A DNA stretch of 64,000 nt, taken from positions 806,001 to 870,000 of the forward strand of contig JADJRB010000001.1 of the NCBI GenBank assembly GCA_016712445.1. The letters run 5' to 3'. The notes below the pieces were generated by a model that saw only the letters and a list, made by a program, of their open reading frames with translations, was not told the DNA's origin and ran no database searches. Source of the DNA: Acidobacteriota bacterium (lineage in GTDB: Bacteria > Pseudomonadota > Alphaproteobacteria > Caulobacterales > Hyphomonadaceae). Position 1 is the first letter of the stretch, and each line of letters opens with the position of its first letter. This document shows, piece by piece, positions 37,268-45,996 of this stretch. Position numbers and translations under genes: made by a program.

Positions 37268-38200
37268 CTAGGCGGAAACCGCTACCCGGCCGATATCGTC
37301 CAGCAGGAAGGGCGTCGACTGGTAAGTCTGGTTGATCCAGTTGCCGAACAGCAGGTGCGCGTGGCTCCGCCAGCGGTTCAGCGGCGGGCGCGTCGCATCG
37401 TCACCGGGATAGTAGTTGTGCGGCACCGCGATCTCGGCGCCCTGCGCCACGTCGCGGTCATACTCTTCCTTCAGCGAGAAGGAATCGTATTCGACATGGT
37501 TGAACATGAACAAGCTGCGGCTCGCGGCATGATGGAGCAGGCTGGGCCCTGTCCGCTCGCAATCGACCAGAAGGTCCAGTTGCGGCCGTGCCAGCACGTC
37601 GTCCTTGCGCACCTCGGTCCAGCGCGAGACCGGAATGAGGAAATCGTCGGAGAAACCCGACAGGAAAGGCGAAGCCGGCGCAAGGTTGCGTTGGCGGTAG
37701 ACGCCGAAGGCCTTCTGGCCGAGCTGGTATTTCGGCAGGCCGTGGAAGTGCCAAGCCGCCGCCATGGCGCCCCAGCAGATATAGAACGGCGAATGTACGT
37801 TCGTCCGTGTCCAGTCGAAAATCTGCGACAGCTCTTCCCAATAGGTGACGTCCTCGAAGGGTAGCTGCTCGACCGGCGCACCGGTCACCAGGAAGCCGTC
37901 GAACTTGCGGTGACGGATCTCCTCCCAGGTCTGGTAGAAGCTGATCAGGTGTTCGGCCGGCGTATTTTTCGGCTGGTGGCCGCCGACCCGCACGAGTGTC
38001 AGCTCAACCTGTAGCGGCGAGGCGCCGATCAGGCGCGCGATCTGCGTTTCCGTGCGGATCTTGTTGGGCATGAGGTTCAAGAGGCCGATCTGCAGCGGCC
38101 GGATGTCCTGCCGGATCGCATCGGAATCGCGCATCACCGCCACGCCTTCCCTCAGCAGCGTTTCGCGCGCGGGCAGCGTATCCGGAATCTTGATCGGCAT
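37268..38200 (-). CDS. metAA: Homoserine O-acetyltransferase of the MetA family
   Basis: MetA-type enzymes activate homoserine for methionine synthesis. The 310-residue protein has the catalytic Cys142 in YICWGAMAAA and the His/Glu pair in FNHVEYD. Residue 111 is Glu (TGAPVEQLPF). Glu at this position is the known marker of acetyl-CoA-using MetA (Bacillus cereus type), while Gly marks succinyl-CoA (E. coli type), so I call the acetyltransferase. A SAM-II riboswitch lies in the leader and should shut it off when SAM is abundant. Confidence 0.93.
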   Translation of the reverse strand: MPIKIPDTLPARETLLREGVAVMRDSDAIRQDIRPLQIGLLNLMPNKIRTETQIARLIGASPLQVELTLVRVGGHQPKNTPAEHLISFYQTWEEIRHRKFDGFLVTGAPVEQLPFEDVTYWEELSQIFDWTRTNVHSPFYICWGAMAAAWHFHGLPKYQLGQKAFGVYRQRNLAPASPFLSGFSDDFLIPVSRWTEVRKDDVLARPQLDLLVDCERTGPSLLHHAASRSLFMFNHVEYDSFSLKEEYDRDVAQGAEIAVPHNYYPGDDATRPPLNRWRSHAHLLFGNWINQTYQSTPFLLDDIGRVAVSA

Positions 38201-38280
38201 CGGTCGTCCTCATCGGCCCGCTTGGAGGACAATAAACACGCCGCAATGAAGGGGAAAAGCGGAGGCAATCCCCGCATCTC

Positions 38281-38337
38281 GGCCCTTTAGCGAGTTGTTT
38301 AACGTGGCTGCAAGCCGGCCGGCCAAATCACCACGAG
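38281..38337 (-). ncRNA. SAM-II riboswitch
   Basis: Read on the minus strand the leader has CGTGGTGATTTGGCCG, then CGGCTTGCAGCCACGTTAAA, then CAACTCGCTAAAG. CGTGG (38335-38331) pairs with CCACG, and the GATTT...GCTAAAG part provides the pseudoknot and the Shine-Dalgarno-distal ligand pocket. This is the exact consensus of the metA-type SAM-II aptamer of alphaproteobacteria. It ends about 80 bp before the metA start codon. Confidence 0.95.
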
Positions 38338-38343
38338 GTCGAT

Positions 38344-38835
38344 TTAGTATGCGCGGGCCCCGCCGTCAAATGCCTGCTTTGCGGCGCGCTGCAGGCCGTC
38401 CTCTACTCGGAACAGCCATGCCGAGAAAGCAAACACCGCCGCAAGACCGGCGTTGAACCCGGCAACCAGCCAGACGCCGGGCGCGCCGGGCATCCGCGCC
38501 GTGACGATCACGGCGAAGATGCCGGCAGCTGCCTGCACACATGCGGTAACCCACATCGCACGCGAAAGACGACCGGGCTCGAGCCGCGACCACGCTGCGC
38601 CGGCGACCGCCGCCAGGAGCACAGCCGCGAAGACAAGGTTGGCGGCGTGGCCGGGCTCGCCGACGATGCCGACCGCAAGCGATACCCAGACGAGCAGGAA
38701 TGCCGCGCCCAGCCCTGCCGCGAATGCCATCAGGTAAGCAATGCGGGTGGACCGGCGCCATGCCAGCAGGAAGGCCGTAAACACTGAGCCAAGGATGAGG
38801 CCCGCCGCCACGAAGTCTTCCGCGCCCCAGGTCAT
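38344..38835 (-). CDS. Small integral membrane protein, unknown
   Basis: 163 residues with about five hydrophobic segments (for example DFVAAGLILGSVFTAFLLAW and VFAAVLLAAVAGAAW). It starts four bases after the enoyl-CoA hydratase stop on the same strand, so it is likely cotranscribed. Its stop lies just 6 bp before the SAM-II aptamer, so transcripts reading through would enter the metA leader. Confidence 0.65.
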   Translation of the reverse strand: MTWGAEDFVAAGLILGSVFTAFLLAWRRSTRIAYLMAFAAGLGAAFLLVWVSLAVGIVGEPGHAANLVFAAVLLAAVAGAAWSRLEPGRLSRAMWVTACVQAAAGIFAVIVTARMPGAPGVWLVAGFNAGLAAVFAFSAWLFRVEDGLQRAAKQAFDGGARAY

Positions 38836-38839
38836 CGCC

Positions 38840-39652
38840 TCACTCTCCCGTCAGTTTCGGCGCGCGCTTTTCCTTGAAGGCAGTCACCGCTTCGCGCCGG
38901 TCGGCGAGATAGTTCGACGCGCTTTCCCACCCGATGCTGGCATCCATCAGCTGTGCCGCAAGCGCCCGCAGGGGGATGTTGGCGGTGGTCTTGGTCCAGC
39001 GCACGGCCCATTTCGGATTGGCGAGGATCTTGCCCGCAATCTCGTCGACCTTGGCATCGAGCTCCGCTGCCGGCACCGCATAGTTGATCAAGCCGAGCGC
39101 CTGCGCCTCCTTCGCCGACAGCAGGTCGCCCGTCATCAGCAGCTCCTTCGCCTTTGCGAAACCGATCAGCTGCGGCCAGATCAGCGCGCCGCCGTCGCCG
39201 GCAACCAGGCCGACCTTCACATGCGGATCGCCGATCTTCGCGGTCTCATCCGCGATGATCACGTCGCACAGCAGCGCAATCGTCGCGCCGAGCCCGGCCG
39301 CGGCGCCGTTCATGCGACAGAGAATCGGCTTCTCCATCTGCAGCAGGGTCACGACGATCTGCTTGGCGTCCCAGCCGATGGCCCGGAAGCGCTCGGGATG
39401 ATTGATCTGCTCCTCGAACCAGTCAAAATCCCCGCCCGCACAGAAGGCTCTGCCCTTGCCGGAAAGAATGATGAGGTCGCTCTCCGAATCCCGCTGCAGG
39501 CAATTGAAGACCAGCGCGAGTTCCGTATGCATTTGCTCATCGACGCCGTTCACCGGATGCGTGGACGTGATGAAGGCCGTCAGTACACGGCCTTTCCGCT
39601 CAAAGGTGAACCGCTCCCATGTATCCTTCGTAATGTCATATCCTGCACTCAT
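38840..39652 (-). CDS. Enoyl-CoA hydratase/isomerase family protein
   Basis: 270 residues from ATG 39652 (GGAGGCGCCC upstream). The crotonase fold is shown by LIILSGKGRAFCAGGDFDWF (oxyanion-hole strand) and ILCRMNGAAAGLGATIALLCDVIIAD. The catalytic Glu region near GDPHVKVGLVAGDGGALIWP has Gly-Asp in place of the usual 'G.PE...G..PG.G', with a variant pair, so it could be an isomerase or hydrolase rather than a true hydratase. Probably in fatty-acid or aromatic-acid breakdown. Confidence 0.88.
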   Translation of the reverse strand: MSAGYDITKDTWERFTFERKGRVLTAFITSTHPVNGVDEQMHTELALVFNCLQRDSESDLIILSGKGRAFCAGGDFDWFEEQINHPERFRAIGWDAKQIVVTLLQMEKPILCRMNGAAAGLGATIALLCDVIIADETAKIGDPHVKVGLVAGDGGALIWPQLIGFAKAKELLMTGDLLSAKEAQALGLINYAVPAAELDAKVDEIAGKILANPKWAVRWTKTTANIPLRALAAQLMDASIGWESASNYLADRREAVTAFKEKRAPKLTGE

Positions 39653-39843
39653 GGGCGCCTCCCTGCCGTCTAGTTGGGCGCACCCTAGCCCGGCGCGCGC
39701 AGAAGTCACCGGGGGGCGCGACCGGCGCCGCATTTTCTTGCCAAGATTGGCCGTTGGTGGCAGCATCGGACTTGCGGAATGGGATACCGCCTGAACTGCA
39801 ATCCCGCGAGGCGGCGTCCGTGTTCCAGACGGAGCAGACGCGA

Positions 39844-40281
39844 ATGACCATTCAGACCCTTATCGGGCTTGAGCCCGGGCCACTGCTCGCTTGCGGCCCA
39901 TCCGACCACCTGATGACCGCTGTCAGCCGCCTCGTTGCCGACGGCTCGAACGCCATCGCCGTGACTGGGCCGGAAGGCCAGCTTGTCGGCATCCTGTCGG
40001 ACCAGGACATCATCCGTGCGCTCTATGCGGGCGGCGGGTCGGTCAGCCACTCGATCGTGGAAACCTGGATGACCCGCAACGTGATCACCGTGAAGGCCGA
40101 CACGCGGCTCGAAGCCGCCGTGAAGCTGATGGCCCACCACCGGATCCGGCACGTTGTGGTGACCGGTGAATCGGGCGCCCCGCTCGCGGTCGTGGGGATA
40201 CGCGACATCCTCAAGAAGCTCCACGAGATCGACGAACTCGAGATCAGCGTCCTGCGCGACATCGCCGTCATCCGGCGCTAG
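39844..40281 (+). CDS. CBS-domain protein
   Basis: 145 residues from ATG 39844. Two CBS repeats: LMTAVSRLVADGSNAIAVTGPEGQLVGILSDQDIIRAL and VEAAVKLMAHHRIRHVVVTGE-like second copy ending VVGIRDILKKL. No catalytic domain is fused. Such stand-alone proteins bind adenosyl ligands and sense energy state; the partner here is unknown. Confidence 0.88.
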   Translation: MTIQTLIGLEPGPLLACGPSDHLMTAVSRLVADGSNAIAVTGPEGQLVGILSDQDIIRALYAGGGSVSHSIVETWMTRNVITVKADTRLEAAVKLMAHHRIRHVVVTGESGAPLAVVGIRDILKKLHEIDELEISVLRDIAVIRR

Positions 40282-40311
40282 AACAGGCGGACACTCAAAG
40301 GTCCGCCCGTC

Positions 40312-40659
40312 ATGCCCCGCGATACGCTCTTCCTGCTGCCCCCCGGCTTTGCCGCGAATGGTCGGCGCGAATTCTGCCCCGAATGCGCCGAGCTCTGGGG
40401 CGTGCTCTCCTGGTACCCAGCCCTGAAGGAGACCGTCGAGATTGTCTATGTCGGCATCGACCAGCCGCGCGCACCAATCACTTCCCTGCTGGGCGAAGGT
40501 CGCCACAATGCCCCGACACTGGTGCTGCACGCGAGCAGCCCTCGTGTCGACGGCATCGCCTACGCCGAGGCGAACGGCCGCGCCTGCCTTCCTTCGGCTC
40601 GCCTGATCGCCCGCCACTTCGCCGCCATTCACGGCACACCGGTCCCACGCGGCAGCTGA
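40312..40659 (+). CDS. DUF3088 family protein
   Basis: 115 residues. The N-terminus DTLFLLPPGFAANGRREFCPECAELWGVLSWYP has a CPEC motif in a thioredoxin-like fold position (C-x-x-C after the first strand), and GRACLPSARLIARHFAAIHG closes it. DUF3088 is described only as an uncharacterised family. It follows the CBS gene by 30 bp. Confidence 0.75.
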   Translation: MPRDTLFLLPPGFAANGRREFCPECAELWGVLSWYPALKETVEIVYVGIDQPRAPITSLLGEGRHNAPTLVLHASSPRVDGIAYAEANGRACLPSARLIARHFAAIHGTPVPRGS

Positions 40660-40730
40660 CGCGCGCCCCCTTGCGTCGCGCCCCGTCATGTCCTTCTAAC
40701 TCCGGTCAACAAAAACGCCGGAGGAAACCT

Positions 40731-41669
40731 ATGCCCGCAGCGCCCGTGAAGACACGCATCACCGAGATGCTTGGCATCGAAAAGCCGATCATCCAGGCCG
40801 CGATGGGCTGGATTGCCCGGTCGCAGCTGTCATCGGCCGTCTCCAATGCCGGGGGCATGGGCATCATCGAAACTTCGTCGGGCGAGCTTGAGGCCATCCG
40901 CGAAGAAATCAAGAAGATGAAGACGCTGACGGACAAGCCGTTCGGCGTGAACGTCGCACAGGCCTTCGTGCGCGATCCGAACATCGTGCAGTTCATCATC
41001 GATGAGGGCATCCGCTTCGTCACCACCTCCGCCGGCGACCCGATGAAATATACCGGCATGCTGAAGGAAGCGGGGCTCACCGTCTTCCACGTCGTGCCTT
41101 CTCTCTCCGGCGCCCTGCGCGCCATCGAGGCGGGCGTGGACGGGCTCATCGTTGAGGGCGGCGAAGGCGGCGGGTTCAAGAACCCGAAGGATGTCGCCTC
41201 GATGGTCCTCGTGCCGCAGGTCTGCGAGAAAGTCTCGGTGCCGGTTGTTGCCGCCGGCGGCATCATGGACGGGCGCACGATGGCCGCTGCTTTCGCGCTT
41301 GGCGCGGAAGGCGTGCTGATGGGCACACGCATCCTCTCTTCGGCCGAAAGCCCGGTGCACACCAACTGGAAGGAGGCCATCGTCGGCGCCGATTCCACCG
41401 ACACGGTCTTCCTGAACCGGCAAGGGCCTGGCCCTGCCCTGCGCGCCCTGCGCACCGAGCGGACCACCCGGCTCGAGAAAGAGGGCAGCCCCAACATATT
41501 CGGCGAGTTTGCCGGCACGCAGGACGTGTATTTCGGCGGCAACCTCGAGGCAGGAATCGCCCTCACGGGCCAGGTGGCCGGCCGCATCCACGACGTGAAG
41601 CCGATCGCCCGGATATTCGAGGAAACGCTGGAGGAATATCACCGCGTGGTCGCCCGCCTGCCCCGCTGA
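40731..41669 (+). CDS. Nitronate monooxygenase family protein
   Basis: 312 residues from ATG 40731 (GGAGGAAA upstream). It is a TIM-barrel FMN enzyme: MLGIEKPIIQAAMGWIARSQLSS, DGLIVEGGEGGGFKNP (FMN phosphate) and VVAAGGIMDGRTMAAAFALGAEGVLMGTR (FMN binding, C-terminal). The catalytic His usual for class I nitronate monooxygenase (in 'EG.EAGGH') is replaced, since the sequence reads GGEGGGF. The protein may therefore be of the enoyl-reductase-like or class II type. Substrate unclear. Confidence 0.85.
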   Translation: MPAAPVKTRITEMLGIEKPIIQAAMGWIARSQLSSAVSNAGGMGIIETSSGELEAIREEIKKMKTLTDKPFGVNVAQAFVRDPNIVQFIIDEGIRFVTTSAGDPMKYTGMLKEAGLTVFHVVPSLSGALRAIEAGVDGLIVEGGEGGGFKNPKDVASMVLVPQVCEKVSVPVVAAGGIMDGRTMAAAFALGAEGVLMGTRILSSAESPVHTNWKEAIVGADSTDTVFLNRQGPGPALRALRTERTTRLEKEGSPNIFGEFAGTQDVYFGGNLEAGIALTGQVAGRIHDVKPIARIFEETLEEYHRVVARLPR

Positions 41670-41744
41670 CTGGCGCGCTGACTGGCCAAGCGCCGAATGC
41701 GCGGCTAAACCCGCCGCAACCCAATTCTCTCCCAAGGAGCCAAG

Positions 41745-43934
41745 ATGAAAATGACCGAAGCCCTCAAAGGTGCAACCGCCGCTGTTGCCCTTGCCGTCAG
41801 CGGTTGCTGCACCAGCCCCGATCCCGTGGCGCCCGCCGAGTTCGCCGCAGAGGCCGAACCCGCGCTACCCGAAATCGTGGTCACCGCCGAAGAGCTGGAG
41901 GGCAACCCCTTCCGCGAAGAGTGGACCACGCCCTACGGCCTGCCGCCCTTTGCCGACATCGAGGTCACCGACTACCTGCCCGCCGTCAAACAGGCGCTGA
42001 TCGAGCAGCGCGCAGAGATCGCCGCGATCGCCAACAACCCGGATGCCCCGACCTTCGAGAACACGATCCTCGCGCTCGAAACCTCCGGTGCAGCCCTCAA
42101 CAAGGTGATGAACGTCTTCGGCAACATCACCAGCACTGACACCAATGACGACCTCAGCAAGCTGGAAGAAGAAATCTATCCGATGCTGACGCGTGAGCGC
42201 GACGCGATCACCTTCAATGCCAGGCTGTTTGCCCGGGTCCAGGACCTCTACGACCGCAAGGACCGTCTCGGCCTCGACGAGCAGGATGCACGCCTGCTGG
42301 AGCTGACGCACCGCGGCTTCGTGCGCGCCGGCGCAGCACTGTCGCCGGAGGCGAAAGCCGAAGTCGCGAAGATCAACGAAGAAGTGTCGACCCTGACGAC
42401 GCAGTTCGGCCAGAACCTGCTGAACTCCACCAAGGCGTTCAAGTATGAAGTGACCGACGAGAAACGCCTCGCCGGCATCTCTCCGGAAGTGCGCGCGGCC
42501 GTGAAGGTGCCGGGCGAAGAGCGCTGGCTGATCGGCGTTGACCGCGCCGTGTTCGAAGACGTGATGAAGACCGCAGAAGACCGCGAACTGCGCAAGGCGC
42601 TGTTCGACGGCTACCGCCTGCGCGCGTCGACCGGCGAGTATGACAACGGCCCGATCGCCATCAAGATCGCCCAGCTGCGCGCCAAGAAGGCCGAGCTGAT
42701 GGGCTACAAGAGCCATGCCGATTACGTGATCGCCAACCGGATGGCGAAGACCCCGGAAAACGCGATGGAATTCCTCGCGAAGGTGCTGGAGCCCGGCCTG
42801 AAGCGCGCCAACGAGGAAATCGCGGACATGCAGGCGATTGCTGGCGACAAGCTGACGATTTCGGGCGAGGACTACTGGTTCTATTCCGAGAAAGTCCGTG
42901 CACAGAAGTACGCTTTCGACGAGTCGTCGCTGCGTCCCTACTTCGAGGCCGGTGCAGCCCGCAAGGGGTCTTTCGACACGGCCAGCAAGCTGTTCGGCGT
43001 GAGCTTCAAGCCGGTCGACGTGACCGCGTGGAACCCGGCCGTCGAAGCCTGGGAAGTGACCGACACGGCGTCGGGCGAATTCCTCGGCCTGTTCCTGGCC
43101 GACATCTATGCCCGCCCCTCCAAGCAGGGCGGCGCATGGATGAGCGCCTACCGCGAAGAATCCAATATCAACGGCGTTTCGATCCGTCCACTGATTACCA
43201 ACAATCTGAACGTCACGCCCCCGGCTGAAGGCGAACCCAGCCTTCTGGCGTTCACCGAAGTCGAGACGATGTTCCACGAGTTCGGCCACGGCCTGCACGG
43301 CCTGCTGACCAACATCCGCTACGCCTCCTTCTCGGGCACCTATGGCGGACCCGACTATTCGGAATTCCCCTCGCAGGTGATGGAACACTGGGCGAGTGAG
43401 CCGGAAGTGCTGGCGGGCTACGCGCATCACTACAAGACGGGTGAGCCGATCCCGCAGGACCTGGTCGAAAAGATGCGCAAGGCATCGACCTTCAACCAGG
43501 GCTTCGGCACGACCGAGTTCCTCGCCGCCTCGCTGATCGATCTCAGCTGGCACAGCCTCACCTATGAGGAAGCGATGCAGGTCACCGATGCCCGGGCGTT
43601 CGAGGAATCGGTGCTGGCGAAATACAACATTCCGTCGGTCATCGAACCGCGTTACCGGACCAACTATTTCAGCCACATCTTCGCCGGCGGGTATTCGGCC
43701 GGTTACTATGCCTATCTCTGGGCCAACATTCTGGACTCGGACGGTTTCGCGGCCTTCAAGGAATCCGGCGACATCTTCAATCCGGAACTCGCGGCGAAGC
43801 TGAAGCAATGGGTCTACCAGTCGGGCGGCCTGCGCGAGACCGACGAACTCTACCGCAACTTCCGCGGCGCCGACCCGTCGATCGAACCGCTGCTGCGCGA
43901 CCGCGGTTTCCTGGAAACCACCCCGGCAGAGTGA
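41745..43934 (+). CDS. dcp: Peptidyl-dipeptidase Dcp (M3 zinc metallopeptidase), lipoprotein
   Basis: 729 residues. It begins with a signal peptide and lipobox-like AVSGCC (Cys21), so it is probably anchored in the periplasm. The zinc site is MFHEFGHGLHGLL (HEFGH plus a downstream Glu in the helix YADYSEFPSQ-type region). The family arrangement, with a long helical N-terminus (ALIEQRAEIAAIANNP...) and the M3 C-terminal lobe, is intact. Dcp removes dipeptides from C-termini. GCTAAAC at 41704-41710 is a good -10. A strong terminator follows. Confidence 0.93.
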   Translation: MKMTEALKGATAAVALAVSGCCTSPDPVAPAEFAAEAEPALPEIVVTAEELEGNPFREEWTTPYGLPPFADIEVTDYLPAVKQALIEQRAEIAAIANNPDAPTFENTILALETSGAALNKVMNVFGNITSTDTNDDLSKLEEEIYPMLTRERDAITFNARLFARVQDLYDRKDRLGLDEQDARLLELTHRGFVRAGAALSPEAKAEVAKINEEVSTLTTQFGQNLLNSTKAFKYEVTDEKRLAGISPEVRAAVKVPGEERWLIGVDRAVFEDVMKTAEDRELRKALFDGYRLRASTGEYDNGPIAIKIAQLRAKKAELMGYKSHADYVIANRMAKTPENAMEFLAKVLEPGLKRANEEIADMQAIAGDKLTISGEDYWFYSEKVRAQKYAFDESSLRPYFEAGAARKGSFDTASKLFGVSFKPVDVTAWNPAVEAWEVTDTASGEFLGLFLADIYARPSKQGGAWMSAYREESNINGVSIRPLITNNLNVTPPAEGEPSLLAFTEVETMFHEFGHGLHGLLTNIRYASFSGTYGGPDYSEFPSQVMEHWASEPEVLAGYAHHYKTGEPIPQDLVEKMRKASTFNQGFGTTEFLAASLIDLSWHSLTYEEAMQVTDARAFEESVLAKYNIPSVIEPRYRTNYFSHIFAGGYSAGYYAYLWANILDSDGFAAFKESGDIFNPELAAKLKQWVYQSGGLRETDELYRNFRGADPSIEPLLRDRGFLETTPAE

Positions 43935-43955
43935 TCCAGCCCTGCCTCGAAACGG

Positions 43956-43990
43956 AAAAGCCCCGCCTCATCGAGACGGGGCTTTTTCTT
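43956..43990 (+). terminator. Intrinsic terminator after dcp
   Basis: AAAAGCCCCG (43956-43965) pairs with CGGGGCTTTT (43977-43986) around an 11-nt loop, followed by TCTTT. It may also work in reverse for ptsN, whose stop is at 44010, although the minus-strand T-run (CTTTTCC) is poor. Confidence 0.88.
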
Positions 43991-44009
43991 TATGCCTTCA
44001 CGGCCGGGA

Positions 44010-44474
44010 TCAGCCGCTCACCGATTCCTTGCAGATCACGGCGCGCACGTCGTCTTCGTTGCGCGCCTTGCGCAGCGCGTCGCGCACCGGGCTCTGGCGG
44101 AACACGCGGCTGACTTGCGCCAGCGCGCGCAGGTGGTCAGCGCCCGAGCCATCCGGAGCCAGCAGCATGAAGATCAGGTCGCAGGGGCGCTCATCGATCG
44201 CTTCGAAATCAACGCCGTGCAGCAGGCGCATGAACCCGCCCACGGGCTTTTCCAGGCCAGGCAGGCGCGCGTGCGGAATGGCAACGCCTTCGCCGACGCC
44301 GGTCGAGCCGAGCCGTTCGCGTTCCATCACGGCATCCTCGATCGCCCGCGCGCCAATACCGGTCGCGTCGCTGAGCGCTTCACACAGCACGTGGATCGCC
44401 TGCTTGCGGCTCGACACGTCCTGGAGCGGGATGATTACCCCGCCCTGAAGCAGGGTACTCAGATCTGTAGCCAT
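44010..44474 (-). CDS. ptsN: Nitrogen-regulatory PTS component EIIA-Ntr
   Basis: 154 residues from ATG 44474. The phosphorylated His is in VAIPHARLPGLEKPVGG; the rest has the mannitol/fructose IIA fold. PtsN takes phosphate from NPr and regulates K+ and other transporters. It follows hpf by 21 bp on the same strand, but rpoN, which normally precedes hpf-ptsN, is absent; a glycosyltransferase precedes it here. Confidence 0.95.
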   Translation of the reverse strand: MATDLSTLLQGGVIIPLQDVSSRKQAIHVLCEALSDATGIGARAIEDAVMERERLGSTGVGEGVAIPHARLPGLEKPVGGFMRLLHGVDFEAIDERPCDLIFMLLAPDGSGADHLRALAQVSRVFRQSPVRDALRKARNEDDVRAVICKESVSG

Positions 44475-44495
44475 CAATCTACGTTTCCGTGACAC

Positions 44496-45086
44496 TCAGG
44501 TGCGGGGGGTATTGGCGGGATCGACCCAGCCAATGTGCCCATCGGGGCGGCGGTAGACCATATTCAGGCCATCATGGCCAGCATTCCTGAACATCAATGC
44601 CGGGACATCTTGCAACTCGAGCTGCATGACTGCCTCCGAAACGGACATCGTACGGATCTGAACGCTCGTTTCTGCAACTGTCAGGGGAGCGCTGCCTGCC
44701 TCAATACCCTCATCTTCTGAATCTTCCGTATCCGTGACGCGGATCAGCGATTCAGACGCCGCAAAGGCCGGCAGCGGCTGGGGCGCAGCGGCATGGTGGT
44801 CCTTCAGGCGGCGTTTGTAGCGCCGGACCCGCTTCTCCATCTTGTCGAGGCTGACTTCCAGGGCAGCATAGGGATCGTCGGCCCGGCCGGTGGATTGCAG
44901 CACGATTCCGGACGGCAGATGAACATTGCAGTCAACTTCCACGAACGGGCCGTGCTGAGAGACGAAGACGTTCGCTTCGCCGGTGCGGTTGAAATACTTG
45001 ATGACCGCCGCTTCCAGTCCCTCCTCGATACGCCCTCGCAATGCTTCACCCAGATCCATGTGCTTACCGGTGATCTGAATCTGCAT
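44496..45086 (-). CDS. hpf: Long-form ribosome hibernation-promoting factor
   Basis: 196 residues from ATG 45086. It has the N-terminal S30AE domain (MQIQITGKHMDLGEALRGRIEEGL... KMEKRVRRYKRRLKDHH) that inserts in the 30S subunit, a linker and the C-terminal dimerisation domain (SVSEAVMQLELQDVPALMF). Long HPF forms 100S ribosome dimers in slow growth. It forms an operon with ptsN. Confidence 0.95.
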   Translation of the reverse strand: MQIQITGKHMDLGEALRGRIEEGLEAAVIKYFNRTGEANVFVSQHGPFVEVDCNVHLPSGIVLQSTGRADDPYAALEVSLDKMEKRVRRYKRRLKDHHAAAPQPLPAFAASESLIRVTDTEDSEDEGIEAGSAPLTVAETSVQIRTMSVSEAVMQLELQDVPALMFRNAGHDGLNMVYRRPDGHIGWVDPANTPRT

Positions 45087-45186
45087 GAGCGTCTCTCCTT
45101 TGCGGATGTCGGGTGTGAAGTATGACCCAAAGTAAACCCCGACGCGACCCCCATTAGGACGGCGGGAGGGCAAAAATCTGTAACCT

Positions 45187-45942
45187 TCAAGCCTTTGTGT
45201 GGCGGGCGGCGATCCAGATCCGGAAGATGGCCGGGCCCTCGATGAGATAACGCCGGGCGAGGCGCCGCGGTTGCACGGCGAGCCGGAACAGCCATTCGAG
45301 GCCGGCCGCCTGCATCCAGCGCGGCGCACGCGCGACCCGGCCCGACAGGAATTCAAGGCTCGCCCCGCAGCACAGGGCAACGCCGCGCACGTCGCCGCGC
45401 GCCCGGGCGGCGTCGGCCACCATCTCCTGCTGGGGGCTGCCGACGCAGATGAAATGGAAGCGCGCCGGATTGGCCGCCATGAAAGCCGCCGCCGCGTCGA
45501 TGGCGCGCGCATTGTCGCGCAAGCCTCTCGGCGGCTGGTGCCAGCGGATATCGGCGAGCCCGAACCGGGCCCGAAGCGCGCGGATATCGGTCTCAACGCC
45601 GCCGATGATCACCACCGGCTCGTCCGGCCGGATGACCGTTTCGAACAGGCCGGCGACGACATCGGCGCCGGGCGAAGCCGGCAGGTCGATGCCGTCAAAC
45701 CGCGCCAGGCGCGCCAGGACGCGGCTGTCATTGAGCACTAGCCCGGCCGAATGATACAGCGGCCAGAGCGCCGGCTCGCGCGCCAGGCGCACCCTGTGGT
45801 CGGCATTGGGCGTAACAACGGACAGCAACGGGCCGCCCGCCGAAGCGGTTGCGGCGAGCCGGCGAACGGCGTCAGCCGTCTCCATGGGCTCGAAGGCAAA
45901 CCCCAGGAAATCGGCCCGGGCGGTGTTGGCGGTGTTTACCAT
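45187..45942 (-). CDS. WecG/TagA/CpsF family glycosyltransferase
   Basis: 251 residues. The family signatures are VTPNADHRVRLAREPAL, VLNDSRVLARLARFDGIDLP (N-glycosyl UDP-ManNAc type 'ND..G' region) and FHFICVGSPQQEMVADAARARGDVRGVALCCGASLEFLSG, and the C-terminal basic tail ending WIAARHTKA. These enzymes add a sugar to an undecaprenyl-linked acceptor. No polysaccharide cluster surrounds it; the product is unknown. Confidence 0.88.
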   Translation of the reverse strand: MVNTANTARADFLGFAFEPMETADAVRRLAATASAGGPLLSVVTPNADHRVRLAREPALWPLYHSAGLVLNDSRVLARLARFDGIDLPASPGADVVAGLFETVIRPDEPVVIIGGVETDIRALRARFGLADIRWHQPPRGLRDNARAIDAAAAFMAANPARFHFICVGSPQQEMVADAARARGDVRGVALCCGASLEFLSGRVARAPRWMQAAGLEWLFRLAVQPRRLARRYLIEGPAIFRIWIAARHTKA

Positions 45943-45996
45943 GCTGGCCCCTGCACTGGCGGCGTAGGCCCGGACCCAAGCAAGCCGCGTTCCAGT

